A stretch of 64,000 nucleotides of DNA from Streptomyces sp. ASQP_92. GTDB lineage: Bacteria > Actinomycetota > Actinomycetes > Streptomycetales > Streptomycetaceae. How positions within the stretch are numbered: the first letter of the stretch is position 1; every line of letters begins with the position of its first letter. Where the stretch lies: NCBI RefSeq assembly GCF_025399895.1, contig NZ_JAODUA010000001.1, positions 992,001 through 1,056,000 on the forward strand, in the 5' to 3' direction. A program made the position numbers and the translations under genes. The notes under the pieces are model-generated. The model saw nothing but the letters and a program-made list of their open reading frames with translations, did not search any database and was not told the DNA's origin. Shown here piece after piece: positions 26,631 through 37,480 of the stretch.

Positions 26631-26783
26631 CGCAGAGGCTCCTTCCAAGCGGTAACTGGGCAGGTTTCGCGCATCCTTGCACCGTGATCAGGGACCGTCC
26701 AGTAAGTGCATGCTTAGTAGGAGTTGCCCGAATCGGGACGTCCCTGGTCAACACCACCCCCCGGGGTCTGTCACCATGGAGTC

Positions 26784-27416
26784 ATGGGTCAGCCGGAGAG
26801 CCGGGAGCGGCAGGGAGCAGCGCAGTCGGAGCTTCCGCCGGGTCAGCGCCTCCAGCGCGGCTGGCCGGTGACCCACTACGGCCCGGTGCCCAAGTTCAAG
26901 CCGGAGCGCTGGGAGTTCCGCGTCTTCGGGGCCACCGCCGACGGCGACAAGCACTGCTGGAACCACGAGGAGTTCTCGGCGCTGCCGTTCGAGACCGTGG
27001 TCGCCGATCTGCACTGCGTCACCAAGTTCTCGATGCTCGGGGCCGAATGGGGCGGGGTCAGCACCCGCACGATCGTCGAACTCGCGCCGCCCGCACCCGA
27101 TGTCACCCATGTGATGGTGTGGGCCGAATACGGCTTCAGCTCCAATCTGCGGCTGGCCGACTTCCTCTCCGACCGCACCCTGTTCGCCACCCACAACGGC
27201 GGCGAACTGCTCACCGCCGAACACGGTTTCCCGCTGCGCCTGGTGGTGCCGCACCTCTACGCCTGGAAGGGCCCCAAGTGGGTCCGCGGCATCGAGTACA
27301 TGACCACCGACCGCCGGGGCTTCTGGGAGGAGCGGGGTTACCACAACATCGGTGACCCCTGGCGCGAGCAGCGCTACTCCTACCAGGAGGAGCCCGGGGA
27401 CGGCCCCGAGCTCTGA
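26784..27416 (+). CDS. Sulfite oxidase-like molybdopterin oxidoreductase (YuiH-type)
   Basis: 210 residues, only the Moco-binding domain. Cys78 in DLHCVTKFS is the expected molybdenum ligand, followed by WGGVSTRTIVEL. HGFPLRLVVPHLYAWKGPKWVRGI is the conserved C-terminal block. No Tat signal is seen, so it is cytosolic. ATG 26784 follows ATGGAGTC. The electron partner and substrate are unknown; sulfite itself is not certain. Confidence 0.85.
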   Translation: MGQPESRERQGAAQSELPPGQRLQRGWPVTHYGPVPKFKPERWEFRVFGATADGDKHCWNHEEFSALPFETVVADLHCVTKFSMLGAEWGGVSTRTIVELAPPAPDVTHVMVWAEYGFSSNLRLADFLSDRTLFATHNGGELLTAEHGFPLRLVVPHLYAWKGPKWVRGIEYMTTDRRGFWEERGYHNIGDPWREQRYSYQEEPGDGPEL

Positions 27417-27428
27417 GCCGGCCGGGCC

Positions 27429-28280
27429 CTAGGCCCGCAGGGACTTCAGCCGGGCCACGTCCGCCGCGTTCCCCTCCTTGCCGCCGGGCGTCTCGATGAC
27501 CAGCGGTACGCCCTCGGTCGCCGGATGTCCGAGCAGCTCACGGAACGGCTCCTGGCCGATGTGTCCCGAGCCAATGTTCTCGTGGCGGTCCTTGTGTGCG
27601 CCGGCCACATCCTTGGAGTCATTGGCGTGGATCAGCTTCAGCCGTCCCTCGCCGACGGTCTCCACCAGGAGGTCCAGGGTCTGCTTCATCCCGCCGGGCC
27701 CCGCCACGTCGTGGCCGGCCGCGTAGATGTGGCAGGTGTCCAGACAGATCCCCAGCTTGGGGTGCGCGTCCAGGGCTTCGAAGTAGGGGCCGAAGTCCCA
27801 GGTGCGCGAGCACAGGGACGAGCCCTGCCCGGCGGTCGACTCGAGCAGCAGGAACGGGTCGTCGTCGTGGGTGAGTTCGTCCAGGAGCGGCAGCAGATGC
27901 CTGCGCACCTGGGCCAGGGCCTCCGCGCGGGTGCGCCCGCCGGTCGCCGAGCCGGTGTGCACGACCACGCCGAGCGCGCCGATCTCGCGGCCCCGGCGCA
28001 GCGAGTGCCGCAGCGACTCCACCGACCGCTCCACCGTCGCCTCGGTGCTGGAGCCGAAGTTGATCAGGTACGGGGCGTGGACGTACGCCGGGATCGAGGC
28101 CTCGGCGCACTCGGCCCGGAACCGTTCGTCCTGGGCCGGGTTGCCGGTGGGAGTGGCCCAGCCGCGCGGATTGGCCACGAAGACCTGGACGGTCTCGGCG
28201 CCGATGTCGCGCGCGAAGGCGAGCCCGGTCGTGGCGAGGCCGCCGGCCACGGGGACATGGCCGCCGATGGGGTTGCGCAT
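27429..28280 (-). CDS. nfo: Deoxyribonuclease IV (endonuclease IV, AP endonuclease)
   Basis: 283 residues. Metal-binding motifs in order: AYVHAPYLINFGSS, VVVHTGS, LLLESTAGQGSSLC, GICLDTCHIYAAGHDV, LIHANDSK and DRHENIGSGHIG. The TIM-barrel AP endonuclease set is complete. It incises abasic sites in base-excision repair. It lies 11 bp downstream of the PASTA kinase stop on the same strand, so the two are probably cotranscribed. Confidence 0.95.
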   Translation of the reverse strand: MRNPIGGHVPVAGGLATTGLAFARDIGAETVQVFVANPRGWATPTGNPAQDERFRAECAEASIPAYVHAPYLINFGSSTEATVERSVESLRHSLRRGREIGALGVVVHTGSATGGRTRAEALAQVRRHLLPLLDELTHDDDPFLLLESTAGQGSSLCSRTWDFGPYFEALDAHPKLGICLDTCHIYAAGHDVAGPGGMKQTLDLLVETVGEGRLKLIHANDSKDVAGAHKDRHENIGSGHIGQEPFRELLGHPATEGVPLVIETPGGKEGNAADVARLKSLRA

Positions 28281-28291
28281 GGGGTGGCTAC

Positions 28292-30262
28292 CTACAGTCC
28301 CTTGGTGGTGATGGTGATGGTGGAGCCCTCGGGGGCCTGCGCGCCGGCGGCCACCGACTGCCCGGACACCTCGTCGCTCAGGAACGGGAAGCTGCGGTCG
28401 ACCTTCACCTTGAACCCGGCCGCTTCCAGCGCCTTTTGGGCGTCGGACGCCTTCTGCCCGGTCACCTTGGGCACGGTCACCGGCCGGGGTCCCTTGGACA
28501 CGGTCAGGGTGACGCTGTCGCCCTTGGCGAGGCGGGCGTGCTCGGCGGCCGACTGGACCGCGACCTTGCCCGCGTCCTGCGGCGAGTTGACCTGCTCGGG
28601 GGCGACGGTGACCTTGAGGCCCGCGTCCTGGAGGGCGGCTGTGGCATCGGCCACCGAGTCGCCGACGACCCCGGGCACGTCGACGGGGGCGCCCTTGCTG
28701 AGGACGAGCGCGACGGCGGTGTCGGTGTGGCGCTTCACGCCGGCGGGCGGGTCGGTGCGGATCACCGCACCCTGCTCGACGTCGTCGCTGAACTCGGTGG
28801 AGGTGTCGCCGGGCGCGAAGCCCGCCTTGCGCAGCTCGTCCTTGGCCTTCTCCAGCGCCATCCCGTTCAGTTGGGGCACCTGAGCCGTCTCGGGGCCGCG
28901 CGAGACGACCAGCGTCACCGAGCCGTTGCCGCGGATACGGGCGCCGGTGGCCGGGTCGGTCGAGATGACCTGGCCCCGCTCGACGGTGTCGCTGAACTGC
29001 CGGTCGACCTTCTCGACGCCGAGCCCGGCACCCGAGAGCTTCTTCTTCGCCGCGTCCTCGCTCTGCCCGATGAGGGCCGGAACGTGGGTGAACTGGCCGG
29101 AGTTGATGTACCAGACGCCCGCGCCGACGCCGAAGACGAGCAGCAGCGCGGTCACCAGGGCGATCAGGCCGCGCCGGTTGTTCAGCCGCCCGCCCCGCAC
29201 GCGGGGCGCGGGCTCCGGCTCCTCCTCGACGCGCTGCGGCATGATCAGCCGGCTGGTGCGGTGGACGGAGTCGGACAGGGGGGACTCGGCGGGCAGTGGC
29301 ACGGCCGCCGGGGTGACCGGCGTCGTCACGGCGCGAGGGATCACCCGCGTACGGTCCTCGGAGCCGCTCTTGTCCGAGGCGGCGTGCGCGCCGGGCGGGA
29401 CCGCGTCGAGCTGCTCCTCGTCGAGTGCCGCGCGGGCGGTCAGGGTCAGCGCGAGCAGGCCGACCGCGTCGTCGGGGCGGACATCGGGGTTACGGGCCGT
29501 CGCCGAGGCGACCAGCTCGTCCAGCTCCGGGGCGAGCCCGGGCACGGCCGCGGACGGCGCGGGCATCCCCTCGTGGAGGTGGGCGTAGAGGATCTGGGCG
29601 GGGGTGTCCCCGCCGTGCGGCTTGGCACCGGTGAGCATCTCGTACAGGACGACCCCGCACGCGTACACGTCGGCGCGGGTGTCCGCGGTGCCGTGCTCGA
29701 TCTGCTCGGGGGCGAGGTAGGAGACGGTGCCGAGGACCGAGCCGGTGGTGCTGGTCACCGCGTCCACGGCCCTCACCAGGCCGAAGTCGGCGACCTTGAC
29801 CCGGCCGTCGTCCCCGATCAGGACGTTCTCGGGCTTCATGTCCCGGTGCACGAACCCGGCCCGGTGGGCGGCGCCGAGGGCCGCGAGCACGGGCTCCAGG
29901 ATGTCGAGGGCCGCGCGCGGCTGGAGCGCGCCGCGCTCGCGCAGCACATCGCGCAGGGTGCAGCCCGCGATGTACTCCATGGCGAGATAGACGTACTGGT
30001 CCTGGGCGCCCTGGTCGAAGACGCCGACCACATTGGGGTGCGCGAGCCGGGCGACCGACTTGGCCTCCCGGATGAAGCGCTCCACGAACGTGGCGTCCGC
30101 GGCGAGGCCCGGGTGCATCACCTTGAGGGCGAGGACGCGGTCGAGACGGGTGTCGACGGCCCGGTAGACCGTGGCCATACCGCCGACGGCGATGCGCGCG
30201 TCGACGCGGTAGCGGCCGTCGAGCACCTGCCCGACGAGGGGGTCATGAAGGGTCGTATCCAC
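28292..30262 (-). CDS. PASTA-domain serine/threonine protein kinase (PknB type)
   Basis: 656 residues. Kinase domain about 15-275 with Lys47 (LALKVM), HRD Asp141 (VHRDMKPENVL), DFG 159-161 and APE (YLAPEQ). A juxtamembrane linker precedes one transmembrane helix at about 365-386, then four PASTA repeats (about 392-655) face outside. PASTA repeats bind muropeptides, so this kinase should link cell-wall state to phosphorylation of division proteins. GTG 30262 lacks a clear ribosome site. Separated from the thi operon by a strong hairpin. Confidence 0.95.
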   Translation of the reverse strand: MDTTLHDPLVGQVLDGRYRVDARIAVGGMATVYRAVDTRLDRVLALKVMHPGLAADATFVERFIREAKSVARLAHPNVVGVFDQGAQDQYVYLAMEYIAGCTLRDVLRERGALQPRAALDILEPVLAALGAAHRAGFVHRDMKPENVLIGDDGRVKVADFGLVRAVDAVTSTTGSVLGTVSYLAPEQIEHGTADTRADVYACGVVLYEMLTGAKPHGGDTPAQILYAHLHEGMPAPSAAVPGLAPELDELVASATARNPDVRPDDAVGLLALTLTARAALDEEQLDAVPPGAHAASDKSGSEDRTRVIPRAVTTPVTPAAVPLPAESPLSDSVHRTSRLIMPQRVEEEPEPAPRVRGGRLNNRRGLIALVTALLLVFGVGAGVWYINSGQFTHVPALIGQSEDAAKKKLSGAGLGVEKVDRQFSDTVERGQVISTDPATGARIRGNGSVTLVVSRGPETAQVPQLNGMALEKAKDELRKAGFAPGDTSTEFSDDVEQGAVIRTDPPAGVKRHTDTAVALVLSKGAPVDVPGVVGDSVADATAALQDAGLKVTVAPEQVNSPQDAGKVAVQSAAEHARLAKGDSVTLTVSKGPRPVTVPKVTGQKASDAQKALEAAGFKVKVDRSFPFLSDEVSGQSVAAGAQAPEGSTITITTKGL

Positions 30263-30283
30263 GGGGGAGAGTTTACGAGCGCC

Positions 30284-30324
30284 GTCCGGCCCCCTTCACG
30301 CCGCGGGCGTGGTGGGGGCCGGAC
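30284..30324 (-). terminator. Nested hairpin terminator after thiG
   Basis: An 11-bp perfect outer stem (30284-30294 with 30314-30324), a 2x2 internal loop, then a 6-bp inner stem CACGCC/GGCGTG around GCG. It sits between the thiG stop and the kinase start, so it separates the two minus-strand units. Confidence 0.85.
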
Positions 30325-30350
30325 TGAAGCCGAGCTGTGACGCGGACCCG

Positions 30351-32526
<2,176 letters not shown>

Positions 32527-32540
32527 GGGCGTCCAGCCCC

Positions 32541-32632
32541 TCCCTTCGCCGGCATGACCCGGATCAGGTTCGTACGGTCGGAGGCCGCCCAGCCTCCCTC
32601 TCAGCCCGGTGCGTCCGGGCTCCCGCGAGTGC
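32541..32632 (-). promoter_or_regulatory. TPP (THI-element) riboswitch
   Basis: Read on the minus strand: GGGAGCCCGG...CACCGGGCTGAGAGGGAG with CTGAGA at 32604-32599, a variable stem around GGCTGGGCGGCC, then ACCTGATCCGGGTCATGCC and GGCGAAGGGA. These are the conserved pyrimidine- and diphosphate-sensing cores of the TPP riboswitch. The last helix strand overlaps the thiO ribosome site (AAGGGAGGGG), so control is probably at translation initiation of thiO-thiS-thiG. Confidence 0.96.
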
Positions 32633-32721
32633 TTTACGCCCGCCACCATAGCCCGAGCCCCCAGCCCGCAGTAAGGGAGCGTCGGCGCGGCCGGGGGGCG
32701 GGCGCGCGGCCCGGGCCCCTT

Positions 32722-32740
32722 ACCTGACGATCTGTCAGGT
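32722..32740. promoter_or_regulatory. Inverted-repeat operator over the FAD reductase promoter
   Basis: ACCTGAC-GATCT-GTCAGGT is a perfect 7-5-7 palindrome. A likely -10 TATGGT (32744-32749) ends 6 bases before the GTG start, so the site fills the -35/-10 spacer. No regulator gene is adjacent. It may be bound by a TetR-like repressor encoded elsewhere. Confidence 0.6.
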
Positions 32741-32755
32741 GCTTATGGTGATCGG

Positions 32756-33979
32756 GTGAGCGAACAGCAGACGCATTCCGAAGCGCGGCACGTGGTCGTC
32801 GTCGGCGCGGGCATGGCCGGCGTCCAGACCGCGGTGGCCCTGCGCGAACAGGGCTTCACGGGAGCCATCACCCTCATCGGCGCCGAACCCCACCAGCCCT
32901 ACGACCGCCCCCCGCTGTCCAAGGCGGTGCTGCTCGGCACGTCCGAGGGCTCGGCCTTCGAGGTGGACTTCGAGGCGCTCGGCGTGGAGCTGCGCCTGGG
33001 CCTTGAGGTCACCGGGGTGCGGCCGGCCGAGCACCGCGTGGTGACCGAGGCGGGCGAGGTCGGCTACGACACCCTCGTCATCGCCACCGGAGCCGAACCG
33101 CTCACCCTGCCCGGCAGCGGGGGAGTGCCGGGCGTGCACCTGCTGCGCACCCTGGACGACGCCCGGCGGCTGCGCCCGGTCCTCGACCAGCGGCACCGGA
33201 TCGTGGTGGTGGGCGCCGGGTGGATCGGCGCCGAGTTCGCCACCGCCGCGCGCGACGCGGGCTGCGAGGTCACCGTCGTGGAGGCCGCCGACCGCCCGCT
33301 CGCCGGGGTGCTCCCCGCCGAGGTCGCGGCCCCCATGGCCACCTGGTACGCCGAGTCCGGCGCCGAACTGATCACCGGCGCCCGGGTCCGGGCGGTCGTG
33401 CCGGGCGAGGTGCTGCTCGCCGACGGCCGGCGGCTGCCCGCCGACGCGGTGATCGTCGGCATCGGCGCCCGCCCCGCGACCGGCTGGCTGGCCGGCTCGG
33501 ACATCGCGCTGGGCCCCGAGGGGGCGATCACCGCCGACGCCCGGCTGCGCACCTCGCTGCCCGACGTGTACGCGGTGGGCGACTGCGCCTCGTTCCCCTC
33601 GGCGCGCTTCGGTGAACGCCTGCTGGTCCACCACTGGGACAACGCGTTGCAGGGCCCGCGCACGGTGGCCGCCGACATCGTGGGCGAGGCACCCACCGAC
33701 TACGACCCGGTCCCGTACTTCTGGTCCGAGCAGTTCGGCCGCTTCGTCCAGTACGCCGGCCACCACACCGACACCGACGAACTGATCCACCGCGGCGACC
33801 CCTCCTCGACCCCCTGGTCCGTCTGCTGGCTCAGGGACGGCGCCCTGGTGGCGGTCCTGACGGTGGGCCGCCCCCGAGACCTGGCCCAGGCCCGCAAACT
33901 GATCGAATCCGCGACCCCGATGGACCCGGCGAAGGTGGCGGACCCCGGGATCCCACTGAAGTCGGCGACGTTGCCCTAG
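32756..33979 (+). CDS. FAD-dependent NAD(P)H-ferredoxin/rubredoxin reductase-like protein
   Basis: 407 residues. First FAD motif VVVGAGMAGVQTAVALREQG, YDRPPLSK, a second NAD(P)H motif VVVGAGWIGAEF and the ferredoxin-reductase DVYAVGDCA. The C-terminal domain is of the oxygenase-reductase type. It transfers electrons from NAD(P)H to a small iron-sulfur protein, probably for a P450 or oxygenase; the partner is not in the window. GTG 32756 may be leaderless. Confidence 0.88.
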   Translation: MSEQQTHSEARHVVVVGAGMAGVQTAVALREQGFTGAITLIGAEPHQPYDRPPLSKAVLLGTSEGSAFEVDFEALGVELRLGLEVTGVRPAEHRVVTEAGEVGYDTLVIATGAEPLTLPGSGGVPGVHLLRTLDDARRLRPVLDQRHRIVVVGAGWIGAEFATAARDAGCEVTVVEAADRPLAGVLPAEVAAPMATWYAESGAELITGARVRAVVPGEVLLADGRRLPADAVIVGIGARPATGWLAGSDIALGPEGAITADARLRTSLPDVYAVGDCASFPSARFGERLLVHHWDNALQGPRTVAADIVGEAPTDYDPVPYFWSEQFGRFVQYAGHHTDTDELIHRGDPSSTPWSVCWLRDGALVAVLTVGRPRDLAQARKLIESATPMDPAKVADPGIPLKSATLP

Positions 33980-33997
33980 GAACGCCGGGTCCCCTAC

Positions 33998-34260
33998 GGG
34001 GGCGCGGGGAACTGCGCGAGAAGCGCCCACGGCCCGCAGCCGAAAGCGGATTTCCTGGGGCTCCGCCCCAGACCCCGTATCGCGCCTGAACGGCGCTCGT
34101 CCTCAAACGCCGGACGGGCTGAGGTGCCCCGATGCGGGCCAGCACCAACCCTGCCAGGGGCGCGGGGAACTGCGCGAGAAGCGCCCACGGTCCGCAGCCG
34201 AAAACCAGCCCCTCCGGCGCTTGAGGAGCGGGGGCCGGGGGGCAGCGCCCCCTGAGGGGG
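33998..34260. repeat. Composite intergenic repeat, locus C (2 copies module I, 1 module II, 1 variant), reversed
   Basis: This lies in the 349-bp gap between two plus-strand genes. Reverse module I cores at 33998-34016 and 34156-34174, reverse module II core at 34096-34115 with its hairpin GGGGCTCCGCCCC at 34057-34069. A forward variant (cctccggcgcttgaggagcg) lies at 34211-34230, followed by a GGGGGCAGCGCCCCC stem. It is the only one of the four loci not between convergent genes. Confidence 0.85.
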
Positions 34261-34328
34261 ACCGGGGGCACGGCCCCCGAAAGGTCACCCCGGTACCGAC
34301 CGCCCCCGCGAGGTGGCACGCTTGGACC

Positions 34329-34694
34329 GTGACCGAGATTGACGCAAAGATTGATGCTCTCGTCCCCGCCTGGCTCTACCTGCCCGACATCGCGGAGATG
34401 CTGGACGTGGAGGTGACCCGGGTACGGCAGCTGGTCAAGGAGGGCCAGCTCATCGCCGTACGCCGAGGTGAGAACAGGGCACTTCAGGTGCCCGCCGCCT
34501 TCATCGACACCGACAAGGTGGTGAAGGGCCTGGTGGGAACACTGACGCTCCTGAGGGACGACGGCTTCTCCGACGAGGAGATGCTGGAGTGGCTCTTCAC
34601 GCCCGACCCGAGCCTGCCCGGCACCCCCGCCGAGGCCCTCAGTGAGAATCGCGGCACGGAGGTGAAGCGCCGCGCCCAGGCGCTCGCCCTCTGA
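34329..34694 (+). CDS. Rv2175c-family DNA-binding protein
   Basis: 121 residues. A small winged/MerR-like helix-turn-helix (LYLPDIAEMLDVEVTRVRQL, then VRRGENRALQVPAAFI) and the Rv2175c C-terminal domain (LVGTLTLLRDDGFSDEEMLEWL). In Mycobacterium tuberculosis Rv2175c is a substrate of the PASTA-like kinase PknL, and phosphorylation blocks DNA binding. A PASTA kinase is 4 kb away here. GTG 34329; no strong ribosome site. The target DNA is unknown. Confidence 0.88.
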   Translation: MTEIDAKIDALVPAWLYLPDIAEMLDVEVTRVRQLVKEGQLIAVRRGENRALQVPAAFIDTDKVVKGLVGTLTLLRDDGFSDEEMLEWLFTPDPSLPGTPAEALSENRGTEVKRRAQALAL

Positions 34695-34729
34695 GCCGAA
34701 CGCCGAAAGAGCCCACCCGAACGTGCCAC

Positions 34730-34779
34730 GGCCGCGCGGTGTACGGTCCGGTCCACCCGGCCCCGTACACCGCGCGGCC
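34730..34779. terminator. 17-bp perfect hairpin between Rv2175c-like gene and thiE
   Basis: Arms 34730-34746 (GGCCGCGCGGTGTACGG) and 34763-34779 are perfectly complementary; the 16-nt loop holds a small CCGG/CCGG stem. It starts 36 bp after the upstream stop and ends 32 bp before thiE. It is most likely a terminator, but it could also shape the thiE leader. Confidence 0.85.
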
Positions 34780-34811
34780 CGGCCGAAGACGAACACAACG
34801 GGGGACCTTCC

Positions 34812-35462
34812 ATGCCCACGGCCCGTGAGCAGCTCGCCGACGCCCGGCTCTATCTGTGCACCGACGCTCGCAAGCGCCAGGGCGATCTGCCCGCGTTCCT
34901 GGACGCCGTGCTGACGTCCGGCGTGGACATCGTGCAGCTGCGCGACAAGGGCATGGAGGCGGCCGAGGAGCTGGAGCACCTGGCCGTCCTCGCGGACGCC
35001 TGCCGCCGCCACGGCAAGCTCCTCGCGGTCAACGACCGGGCGGATGTGGCGCACGCCATCGGCGCGGATGTGCTGCACCTGGGCCAGGGCGACCTGCCGG
35101 TCCCCGCCGCCCGCGCGATCCTGGGCCCCCACGTGCTGATCGGCCGCTCCACACACGCCGCGCACGAGGCCGCCGCGGCCGCCGCCGAGCCCGGTGTCGA
35201 CTACTTCTGCACCGGCCCCTGCTGGCCCACCCCCACCAAGCCGGGCCGCCACGCGCCGGGCCTGGACCTGGTGCGCCACACCGCCGCGCTCGCCACCGAG
35301 CGGCCCTGGTTCGCGATCGGCGGGATCGACGCGGGCAATCTGGACGAGGTCCTGGACGCCGGCGCGGATCGGGTCGTCGTCGTACGGGCGATCACCGAGG
35401 CCGACGACCCGGCCGCGGCCGCCGCCGATCTCGCCAAGCGGGTCCGGGAGCGGCTCGGCTGA
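34812..35462 (+). CDS. thiE: Thiamine phosphate synthase ThiE
   Basis: 216 residues, TIM barrel. [52 protein letters not shown] (substrate phosphate contacts), [15 protein letters not shown] and [14 protein letters not shown]. It joins thiazole phosphate and HMP-PP to thiamine phosphate. GGGGGACC precedes ATG 34812. Placed 2 kb from thiOSG but with its own unit, and no THI element is seen before it. Confidence 0.96.
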   Translation: MPTAREQLADARLYLCTDARKRQGDLPAFLDAVLTSGVDIVQLRDKGMEAAEELEHLAVLADACRRHGKLLAVNDRADVAHAIGADVLHLGQGDLPVPAARAILGPHVLIGRSTHAAHEAAAAAAEPGVDYFCTGPCWPTPTKPGRHAPGLDLVRHTAALATERPWFAIGGIDAGNLDEVLDAGADRVVVVRAITEADDPAAAAADLAKRVRERLG

Positions 35463-35626
35463 GTCCCGGATCGGCGCCGGGCCGGCCAACAGGGCTGGTC
35501 AACGGCGTCGGCCGCGCGGGGTGATCGGAAACTCCGGGGTAGGGGCCCGGTTGTCCGAGGGGTGGACAGAAGTCCGGCAATCGAGACAATTCACCCCGTT
35601 TGCTTGGGGTGCCGACGCCCCCTGGC

Positions 35627-35632
35627 TAACCT
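35627..35632 (+). promoter_or_regulatory. Possible -10 box for a leaderless metF mRNA
   Basis: TAACCT ends 6 bases before the metF ATG, so transcription would start at or next to the ATG. The best -35 candidate, TTGCTT (35600-35605), is 21 bp away, which is long. There is no Shine-Dalgarno before the ATG. Tentative. Confidence 0.4.
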
Positions 35633-35638
35633 GCCGGT

Positions 35639-36556
35639 ATGGCCCACGGCACTGCTTCCACCAGGACCGATCGCGCGCGAACCGTGCGCGACATGCTCGC
35701 GACCGGCGAGACCACGTACTCCTTCGAGTTCTACGCCCCCAAGACGGAGAAGGGCGAACGGAACCTCTGGAACGCGCTGCGCCGGGTCGAGGCGGTCGCC
35801 CCCGACTTCGTCTCCGTGACCTACGGCGCCGGCGGCACGACCCGGACCGGAACCGTCGAGGCCACCCAGCAGATCGCCGAGGACACCACCCTCACGCCGG
35901 TCGCCCACCTCACCGCCGTGGGGCACTCGGTCGCCGAACTGCGCCACACGGTGGGCCAGTACGCCGACGCCGGGATCCGCAACATCCTCGCGGTGCGCGG
36001 CGACCCGAAGGGCGACCCGATGGGCGAGTGGGTCAAGCACCCCCAAGGGGTGACCTACGCGGCCGAACTGGTCTCGCTGATCCGGGAGTCGGGCGACTTC
36101 TGCGTGGGCGTCGCGGCCTTCCCCGAGATGCACCCCCGCTCCACCGACTGGGATTCCGACATCCGGAACTTCGTGGACAAGTGCCGCGCGGGCGCCGATT
36201 ACGCCATCACGCAGATGTTCTTCGAGCCCGAGAACTATTTGCGGCTGCGCGACCGGGTCGCGGCGGCCGGCTGCGAGACCCCGATCATCCCCGAGGTCAT
36301 GCCCGTGACCAGCGTGAAGCAGCTGGAGCGGCTGCCCCAACTCAGCACCGCGGTCTTCCCGGAGGACCTCAGGGCCCGGATGCTTGCGGTCAAGGACGAT
36401 CCGGCCGCTGTACGCTCCATTGGCATCGAGTTCGCCACCGAGTTCTGCTCGCGGCTGCTCGCCGATGGCGTTCCCGGGTTGCACTTCATTACCCTCAACA
36501 ATTCCACGGCGACGCTCGAAATCTACGAGAATCTCGGCCTGCACCAGCAGGCGTAG
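35639..36556 (+). CDS. metF: 5,10-methylenetetrahydrofolate reductase MetF
   Basis: 305 residues. [17 protein letters not shown] (N-terminal Glu), [49 protein letters not shown] and [17 protein letters not shown] are MTHFR motifs; single catalytic barrel as in bacterial MetF. Uses FAD and NAD(P)H to make 5-methyl-THF for methionine. No ribosome site precedes ATG 35639, so a leaderless mRNA is likely. No cobalamin or SAM riboswitch motif seen. Confidence 0.95.
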   Translation: MAHGTASTRTDRARTVRDMLATGETTYSFEFYAPKTEKGERNLWNALRRVEAVAPDFVSVTYGAGGTTRTGTVEATQQIAEDTTLTPVAHLTAVGHSVAELRHTVGQYADAGIRNILAVRGDPKGDPMGEWVKHPQGVTYAAELVSLIRESGDFCVGVAAFPEMHPRSTDWDSDIRNFVDKCRAGADYAITQMFFEPENYLRLRDRVAAAGCETPIIPEVMPVTSVKQLERLPQLSTAVFPEDLRARMLAVKDDPAAVRSIGIEFATEFCSRLLADGVPGLHFITLNNSTATLEIYENLGLHQQA

Positions 36557-36618
36557 CCGGATACCGGTACCCGGGTCAGGGGACAGCTGTACCCGGGGCA
36601 GGAGAATGAGGGGCGTAC

Positions 36619-37449
36619 ATGGGCTGGACGGTCCTCTACATCGCGTTCGGAATCGTCGCACTGTGGCTGCTCGGCGAGGTGCTGTTGCAGTACAAGGCGC
36701 GACTGCGCTGGAGGTTGCTGGCCTTCACCGGATTCCTCGGTGTGGTCCTCGGCGTCCTCATCCCGTCCGTCCTCGTGATCATCGTGGGCGCGATCGCCTT
36801 CGCCGTCGGCCAGGTGTACGTCACCCTCTCCTTCCGGCGCGGCTTCTCCACCGGCTGGGCGCTGGGCGGCAGGCCGGGCGCGAGCCGCCGCCGCAAGGCG
36901 GGGCGCAGGGGCGCCCCCGCGCCCGAGCCGGTCCTGGAAGTCTCCGACCTCCAGTACGAGGAGCCCGCCGAGGCCGGCCCCTTCGACCCCAACGGGCCCG
37001 CGACGCGGGCCGATGCGGTCTACGAGCCGCTGCCGATGCCCGACGAGACCGGCCAGTACGGCATCTACAGCCCCGCCCAGCAGGCCGAGGACAAGCCGCA
37101 GTACGGCGCGTACGACCCGCACCAGCCCTACGCCGACCCCTACGCCCCGCCGTACGACGAGACGGGCGCGGGGCAGCAGCAGTACGCCGCCTACTCGGAT
37201 CCGTACATCGGCAACGGCGGCCAGGCGTACGGCACCTACAGCGCGTACGACAGCTTCGGCGGCCAGCACTCCTACCCGGACCCGCTCGCCGCGCAGTACG
37301 GCACGGACACCCCGCCCGGTGGCGTCTGGGTGCCCCAGCAGCGCGACGGCGAGTACGTCCCCTACGAGCAGCAGCAGGCCCAGCCGCCGTACGACCCGAA
37401 CCACCCGGACCTGCCGCACCACCCCGAGCAGCAGCCCTACCGCTACTGA
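36619..37449 (+). CDS. Two-TM membrane protein with Tyr/Gln/Pro-rich disordered tail
   Basis: 276 residues. Two hydrophobic helices (residues about 3-22 and 33-62) are followed by a basic stop-transfer segment (SRRRKAGRRG) and then about 170 residues almost without hydrophobic runs, rich in Tyr, Gln, Pro, Asp and Gly, with repeats such as QYGxY, DPYAPPYDE, GQQQYAAYSDPY. The tail is cytosolic by the positive-inside rule and looks prion-like or phase-separating. GAGGGG precedes ATG 36619. It lies 62 bp after metF, probably cotranscribed. The function is unknown. Confidence 0.85.
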   Translation: MGWTVLYIAFGIVALWLLGEVLLQYKARLRWRLLAFTGFLGVVLGVLIPSVLVIIVGAIAFAVGQVYVTLSFRRGFSTGWALGGRPGASRRRKAGRRGAPAPEPVLEVSDLQYEEPAEAGPFDPNGPATRADAVYEPLPMPDETGQYGIYSPAQQAEDKPQYGAYDPHQPYADPYAPPYDETGAGQQQYAAYSDPYIGNGGQAYGTYSAYDSFGGQHSYPDPLAAQYGTDTPPGGVWVPQQRDGEYVPYEQQQAQPPYDPNHPDLPHHPEQQPYRY

Positions 37450-37480
37450 CCTGCCGCTCGCGAGGGGCCCCCGGCCGGGC

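Noticed and set aside
26699..26722. Palindrome-like stretch taagtgcatgcttag between bfr and the sulfite oxidase-like gene
   Set aside because: Only the central GCATGC is self-complementary; the flanks mismatch, and it does not fit an iron box.
32722..32740. Idea that the TetR at 39951-40574 controls the FAD reductase palindrome as well as 43455-43480
   Set aside because: The half-sites share CTGAC/GTCAG, but spacers differ (5 against 2 bp), so one dimer geometry is unlikely to fit both.
35463..35638. Cobalamin or SAM riboswitch before metF
   Set aside because: No conserved B12-box or SAM core words are visible, and the likely start site leaves no room for a leader.
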